The notes under the pieces were generated by a model. That model was not told the DNA's origin and searched no databases. It saw only the letters and a program-made list of their open reading frames with translations. 7,841 nt of DNA from an uncultured Bacteroides sp. (GTDB lineage: Bacteria; Bacteroidota; Bacteroidia; Bacteroidales; Bacteroidaceae): NCBI GenBank assembly GCA_900557355.1, contig USSR01000313.1, positions 1-7,841 on the forward strand, given 5' to 3'. Below are positions 5,141 to 7,841 of this stretch, piece after piece; position 1 is the first letter of the stretch; each line of letters starts with the position of its first letter. A program made the position numbers and the translations under genes.

Positions 5141-6841
5141 ATGAAAAAGAATTATTTAATGGCCATGGCACTTGCGTCCATGGTAGTGGGAGGAGCCTCT
5201 TGTACAAAAGAGGTGTTGGAAACTCCGGATTCAGCCGTAGTAAAGGGGCAAACGGGTAAAGTCGTGTTTCGTCTTGACACGGGAGGAAGCGCTTCGTTCA
5301 CCAGGGCTACGCTTTCTGAGGCAGAAACTAAGATTACCAGCTTGTCGGTGCATCTCTTCAAAGCAGACGGTACTCCTTTAACCGGCTATAAACAAGACTA
5401 TACAGGAACCGATATTAGTGATAATAAGTTAAATGTCACTATTCCTACAAATCTGATGGAAGAAAAGGACGTAAAAGCGTATTTGGTTGCCAATGTTCCT
5501 GTAGGAGAATCTGTGACTACAGAAACAGCACTGAAAGACTTCGTTTCAACTATTCAAGCTGGCGATTTATCGGGAGGGGTCATTCCCATGGCATCGCTTG
5601 CTGCAAAATTAAATCTGAGCAATCCGGTGGCTGAAGTTCCGGTTTCGATGAAAAGAGCCATGTCTGCCATATTGGTTAAAGTAGGTGAGGGTGCAAGCTT
5701 TAAGGCTCAAGACTTCACTTATAAGTTGAAAGCTGTGCGTACGGATAAGGGTTACTTATTTAAAGATATGGTTGTAAATGATGGTTCGGGAAGTGATCTA
5801 TCTCCGGTTCCTGGAACTGATGGCTTACTGAGTTATATTTATCAGTCTCCTGCTTTTACTATTGAAGTAGCACCAAAAAATGGCACCCCATTGGCTTCTG
5901 CTGGTACACGTGTCGTTCAGGTTCAGGCAAATAGTGCAATGAAGCGCAATAAAAAATATGTATTGACCCTTTTGCCTAAAAAAGCAAAAGAGTCCGATCC
6001 TTCTTTTACAGGGTTTAATATAAAATTTGAAGAGTGGGATTCTACAGATACATTTGATGTGGAGTGGAATACCCGCGTAACCTTGAAAAATGATTTATCT
6101 ACCAACCTCTATGAAGTCAAAGATAACCATCTTCGCCTCTTGCCTGAAGGGGCCATAGGCTCAGCGGGTATAACCGATTATGGCACGCCAAAGAGTTGGT
6201 TAAAAACAATAGGTGATGTTAAAATCACCAAAGTGGCTATGTCCAGCCTTATGGAGGATGGAGCTGGAATACCTGCCCCCACTGAAGGAACATCTTTCAA
6301 GACTAACTGGGACTCACATACTCCTAATTTGGACGATATTACTGGCACGTTAATGGTTACTACTACTAATGATAAAGATAAGCAGGAGTCTGAATCGGAA
6401 TTCGATGTGACGTTAGAGGGGCAATATATTACTTGGAAAAAGAGTGTGTCTACTAAAAAAAATGGGATACCTGCTCTTCAGTCAGATGCCAAAGGTAGGG
6501 CAATGAATCTTGTTGAAATATATCGATACACAGATCCGACTATAAAGTATAATCTTGTTGATATCTTCACTCTCGCTGAGGGATGGAGTATACAGAATAT
6601 CAGAGCCAAAAAGCCAGTGAAAGAAAGAGGACAGGATTTCCAGCTGTTGATAAATCCGGATGACAATAGTGATATGAATAATCAAACAATTAGAGTTACC
6701 TTAAATACCGATAAAAACGCTGTAACCTTTATATGCGGTTCTAAAGTGAGAGGCTATGCGGATATTATAGTAACAATAAAAAAAGGAGACGTTACCAAAG
6801 AACGCTATTTACGAGTAACGAATCGTTGGGGCTTTAAGTAA
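5141..6841 (+). CDS. Fimbrillin-family lipoprotein with long C-terminal extension
   Basis: A 566-residue surface lipoprotein. Residues 1-20 are a type II signal peptide ending in the lipobox VGGASC with lipidated Cys21. The following segment follows the FimA/Mfa1 (type V pilus) pattern: a first strand (GKVVFRLDTGG), then SFTRATLSE, then ITSLSVHLFKADGTPL. In FimA an Arg-specific protease cuts at the equivalent point, removing the first strand so pilins join by strand exchange; Arg55-Ala56 is the matching candidate. Two fimbrillin-like lobes run to about residue 310 (ending FNIKFEEWDSTDTFDVEWN). Another ~255 residues of unrecognised, probably beta-rich sequence follow, so the protein is far longer than FimA (about 380). 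It may be a shaft pilin with an added domain or an adhesive tip pilin. It is second in the operon after the DUF3868 gene, and a strong hairpin follows. No FimB/Mfa2-type anchor gene is seen in the window. The leader is AT-rich with no Shine-Dalgarno. Confidence 0.87.
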   Translation: MKKNYLMAMALASMVVGGASCTKEVLETPDSAVVKGQTGKVVFRLDTGGSASFTRATLSEAETKITSLSVHLFKADGTPLTGYKQDYTGTDISDNKLNVTIPTNLMEEKDVKAYLVANVPVGESVTTETALKDFVSTIQAGDLSGGVIPMASLAAKLNLSNPVAEVPVSMKRAMSAILVKVGEGASFKAQDFTYKLKAVRTDKGYLFKDMVVNDGSGSDLSPVPGTDGLLSYIYQSPAFTIEVAPKNGTPLASAGTRVVQVQANSAMKRNKKYVLTLLPKKAKESDPSFTGFNIKFEEWDSTDTFDVEWNTRVTLKNDLSTNLYEVKDNHLRLLPEGAIGSAGITDYGTPKSWLKTIGDVKITKVAMSSLMEDGAGIPAPTEGTSFKTNWDSHTPNLDDITGTLMVTTTNDKDKQESESEFDVTLEGQYITWKKSVSTKKNGIPALQSDAKGRAMNLVEIYRYTDPTIKYNLVDIFTLAEGWSIQNIRAKKPVKERGQDFQLLINPDDNSDMNNQTIRVTLNTDKNAVTFICGSKVRGYADIIVTIKKGDVTKERYLRVTNRWGFK

Positions 6842-6870
6842 TGAATCTCGATTGAGTTAGGATTAGTATT

Positions 6871-6923
6871 TCAATCAATACTAGAAGAAAGTATTTATCT
6901 TCTTTCTTTTAGTATTGAATTGA
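6871..6923 (+). terminator. Long hairpin terminator of the fimbrial operon
   Basis: CAATACTAGAAGAAAG (6876-6891) pairs with CTTTCTTTTAGTATTG (6902-6917) at 15 of 16 positions, the exception being a G-T wobble. Past a single bulged base, TCAAT (6871-6875) pairs with ATTGA (6919-6923), giving about 21 bp with a 10-base loop. It begins 30 bases after the fimbrillin stop. There is no long T-run after the stem; T-rich sequence lies inside the right arm. Termination or 3'-end protection of the mRNA is likely. Confidence 0.65.
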
Positions 6924-6924
6924 T

Positions 6925-6960
6925 ATAGCAATATATTCTGGATAGCAATACGCTATTGCT
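6925..6960 (+). repeat. Short direct repeat and hairpin
   Basis: ATAGCAATA occurs at 6925-6933 and 6942-6950. The second copy forms a 7-bp hairpin, AGCAATA with TATTGCT (6954-6960) around CGC, followed by TTTACAT. It could be a second, weaker terminator element after the main hairpin. Confidence 0.4.
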
Positions 6961-7040
6961 TTACATAGAACCGGATGTTGGGCAAAATGGAATTTAGGCT
7001 TATAAATAATTGATTTAAATTAGTTTATATTGCAGTATCT

Positions 7041-7118
7041 GTCATTCAGAACGAGGGGAAGAATCTACTCTTTTATGAACACGCAGAGAAGATATTCTTC
7101 ACTACGTTCCCTTAGATT
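7041..7118. repeat. Decayed palindromic intergenic repeat
   Basis: The left arm, GTCATTCAGAACGAGGGG followed by AAGAATCTA, is mirrored imperfectly by 7087-7118, whose reverse complement contains GGGAACGTAGTGAAGAATA. Shared blocks are GAACG and GAAGAAT. From memory, the left arm resembles a GTCATTCTGA-(N)-GAAGAATCT palindromic motif found in many intergenic regions of Bacteroidota and other bacteria. It has no coding capacity and may be a remnant of a small non-autonomous repeat. Confidence 0.4.
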
Positions 7119-7149
7119 AGCAGATGTAGAAATTTACATTAATTACAGA

Positions 7150-7193
7150 CAAGATACGTATTTACTTAATACGAATCAGTAGTTGGTATCTTG
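7150..7193. repeat. 8-bp inverted repeat pair
   Basis: CAAGATAC (7150-7157) and GTATCTTG (7186-7193) are perfect reverse complements 28 bases apart, and the loop contains a smaller GTATT/AATAC pairing. It lies about 50 bases before the coding-like relic. It could be a regulatory dyad or transcript hairpin; function is unknown. Confidence 0.35.
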
Positions 7194-7240
7194 ATTCAAA
7201 ATATGAAGTAACTCACCTAAATTAAATATAATTGTACTTT

Positions 7241-7518
7241 ATGGAATACATTTCAAAAGCCTGCCTGATGGATAACCCTATCACCGTCGACAACAAAGAA
7301 GACAAAATCTTGCTGCCCGAAAACTCTGGAAGACACCGCGCTTGTTGAGGAAGCTCGTCACCGTGAGCGATAAGGAAGGGGAAGATCCCAAGAGTCCCCC
7401 TTCGTATAATATACAGTTCTGTACCGACAGGTTGCACCGCAGAGAGAAAAAGGCCAAAGAATGTCCTAAGGTGAGAGCTACCAAAGAATTGTTAGTACAT
7501 GTCCCATACCCAAAATAA
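7241..7518 (+). pseudogene. Unrecognised, frame-broken coding relic
   Basis: This stretch is visibly richer in G and C than the flanking intergenic DNA and reads like coding sequence, but in more than one frame. From the ATG at 7241 one frame gives MEYISKACLMDNPITVDNKE and then stops after about 36 codons. A second frame is open from 7276 to TAA at 7516-7518, with plausible protein text from about base 7317 (WKTPRLLRKLVTVSDKEGED, then PPSYNIQFCTDRLHRREKKA). A shift near base 7310 would join them into a product of about 90 residues. I do not recognise the family. The second frame ends 7 bases before the DUF3575 start codon, so an operon-like link may once have existed. A short real gene with a non-ATG start inside the second frame is an alternative. 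Confidence 0.4.
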
Positions 7519-7525
7519 AATCAAG

Positions 7526-7841
7526 ATGAAAAAATATTTTCTCATAAGTCAAGTCGTGTCCTTGTTATTTCTTTTCCCTGTTTTTACCAATGCCCAAGAA
7601 AAGGCGTTGCTTAAAACGAACCTTCTGGGTTGGTCTATGGGCAATTTGAACATCGACTTGGAGTTTCCCGTTTCCCCATATGTCAGCGTCGGGCTCGGAG
7701 GTAGTTATAATCCATGGCAATATATGTCGTCCCAAAGGTTACAGCATCTGATTCTCCGACCGGAAGCGAGATATTATCCGTGCCGGGTTTTTCGCAAATA
7801 TTTCTTCGGCTTGCAGGGGCTATACGGGGTCTTTAATGCTA
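7526..7841 (+). CDS. DUF3575 outer-membrane protein, 3' end beyond window
   Basis: The first 105 codons of a gene that continues past the window edge. Residues 1-23 are a signal peptide (MKKYFLISQVVSLLFLFPVF then TNA, with Gln24 as likely mature start). After it come family hallmarks: KTNLLGW (30-36), an NIDLEF strand, GGSYNPWQY (58-66), LRPEARYY (77-84) and FFGLQGLYG (93-101). DUF3575 proteins are predicted outer-membrane beta-barrels and are commonly encoded with DUF3868 and fimbrillin genes in Bacteroidales. Here the gene lies nearly 700 bases after the fimbrillin gene, beyond a hairpin, so it probably belongs to a separate transcript and may open another fimbrial operon. The ATG is supported by the signal peptide directly after it; no strong Shine-Dalgarno is present. 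Confidence 0.85.
   Translation, partial: MKKYFLISQVVSLLFLFPVFTNAQEKALLKTNLLGWSMGNLNIDLEFPVSPYVSVGLGGSYNPWQYMSSQRLQHLILRPEARYYPCRVFRKYFFGLQGLYGVFNA

Larger units (their letters stand above)
6842..7240. other. AT-rich intergenic region with small repeats
   Basis: About 400 bases without a supportable gene. It holds the hairpin after the fimbrillin gene (6871-6923), a 9-bp direct repeat with a small hairpin (6925-6960), a decayed palindromic repeat (7041-7118) and an 8-bp inverted pair (7150-7193). I found no clear TAnnTTTG promoter for the downstream DUF3575 gene. Confidence 0.6.

Noticed and set aside
7222..7484. Two overlapping minus-strand open frames of 67-71 codons
   Set aside because: They lie opposite the more protein-like plus-strand relic and show no domain, signal peptide or start context.

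Overview
The window looks like a chromosomal accessory locus of a Bacteroidales bacterium (Bacteroides, Phocaeicola or Parabacteroides type). Three things point there: the protein families (Bacteroidales tyrosine recombinases, DUF3868 and DUF3575 proteins, a FimA/Mfa1-type fimbrillin lipoprotein), AT-rich leaders without clear Shine-Dalgarno sequences, and several copies of the TAnnTTTG -7 promoter motif of this order.

Layout, left to right. (1) 21-836: the N-terminal part of a tyrosine recombinase that has lost its catalytic domain. (2) 962-2185: a complete tyrosine recombinase with its own promoter-like sequence. (3) 2216-3451: a 1,236-bp segment bounded by a perfect 16-bp inverted repeat with a CCCCG core. 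It contains one gene, an AraC-family regulator on the minus strand (2378-3244), and its control region. (4) 3553-5043 and 5141-6841: a probable two-gene fimbrial operon (DUF3868/OmpA-like/TPR-like protein, then a long fimbrillin lipoprotein), closed by a long hairpin at 6871-6923. (5) 6924-7240: AT-rich intergenic DNA with small repeats, including a decayed palindromic repeat. (6) 7241-7518: a coding-like but frame-broken relic. (7) 7526 to the end: the start of a DUF3575 outer-membrane protein, perhaps the first gene of another fimbrial operon.

The main hypothesis is a phase-variation switch. The recombinase at 962-2185 may invert the adjacent segment, carrying a whole AraC regulator and outward-facing promoter-like boxes, in front of a fimbrial operon. 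As sequenced, the regulator is divergent from the operon and a TAGATTTG box (3396-3403) reads out toward it. After inversion the regulator would run in the same direction as the operon. A different box (TATCTTTG, now leftward at 2298-2305) would then face the operon, and a fixed box outside the left repeat (2195-2202) would read into the regulator gene. The inverted repeats and motif positions are read directly from the sequence. Inversion, the enzyme's assignment to these sites and the ON/OFF state are inference. No tRNA, rRNA, CRISPR array or insertion-sequence transposase was recognised.
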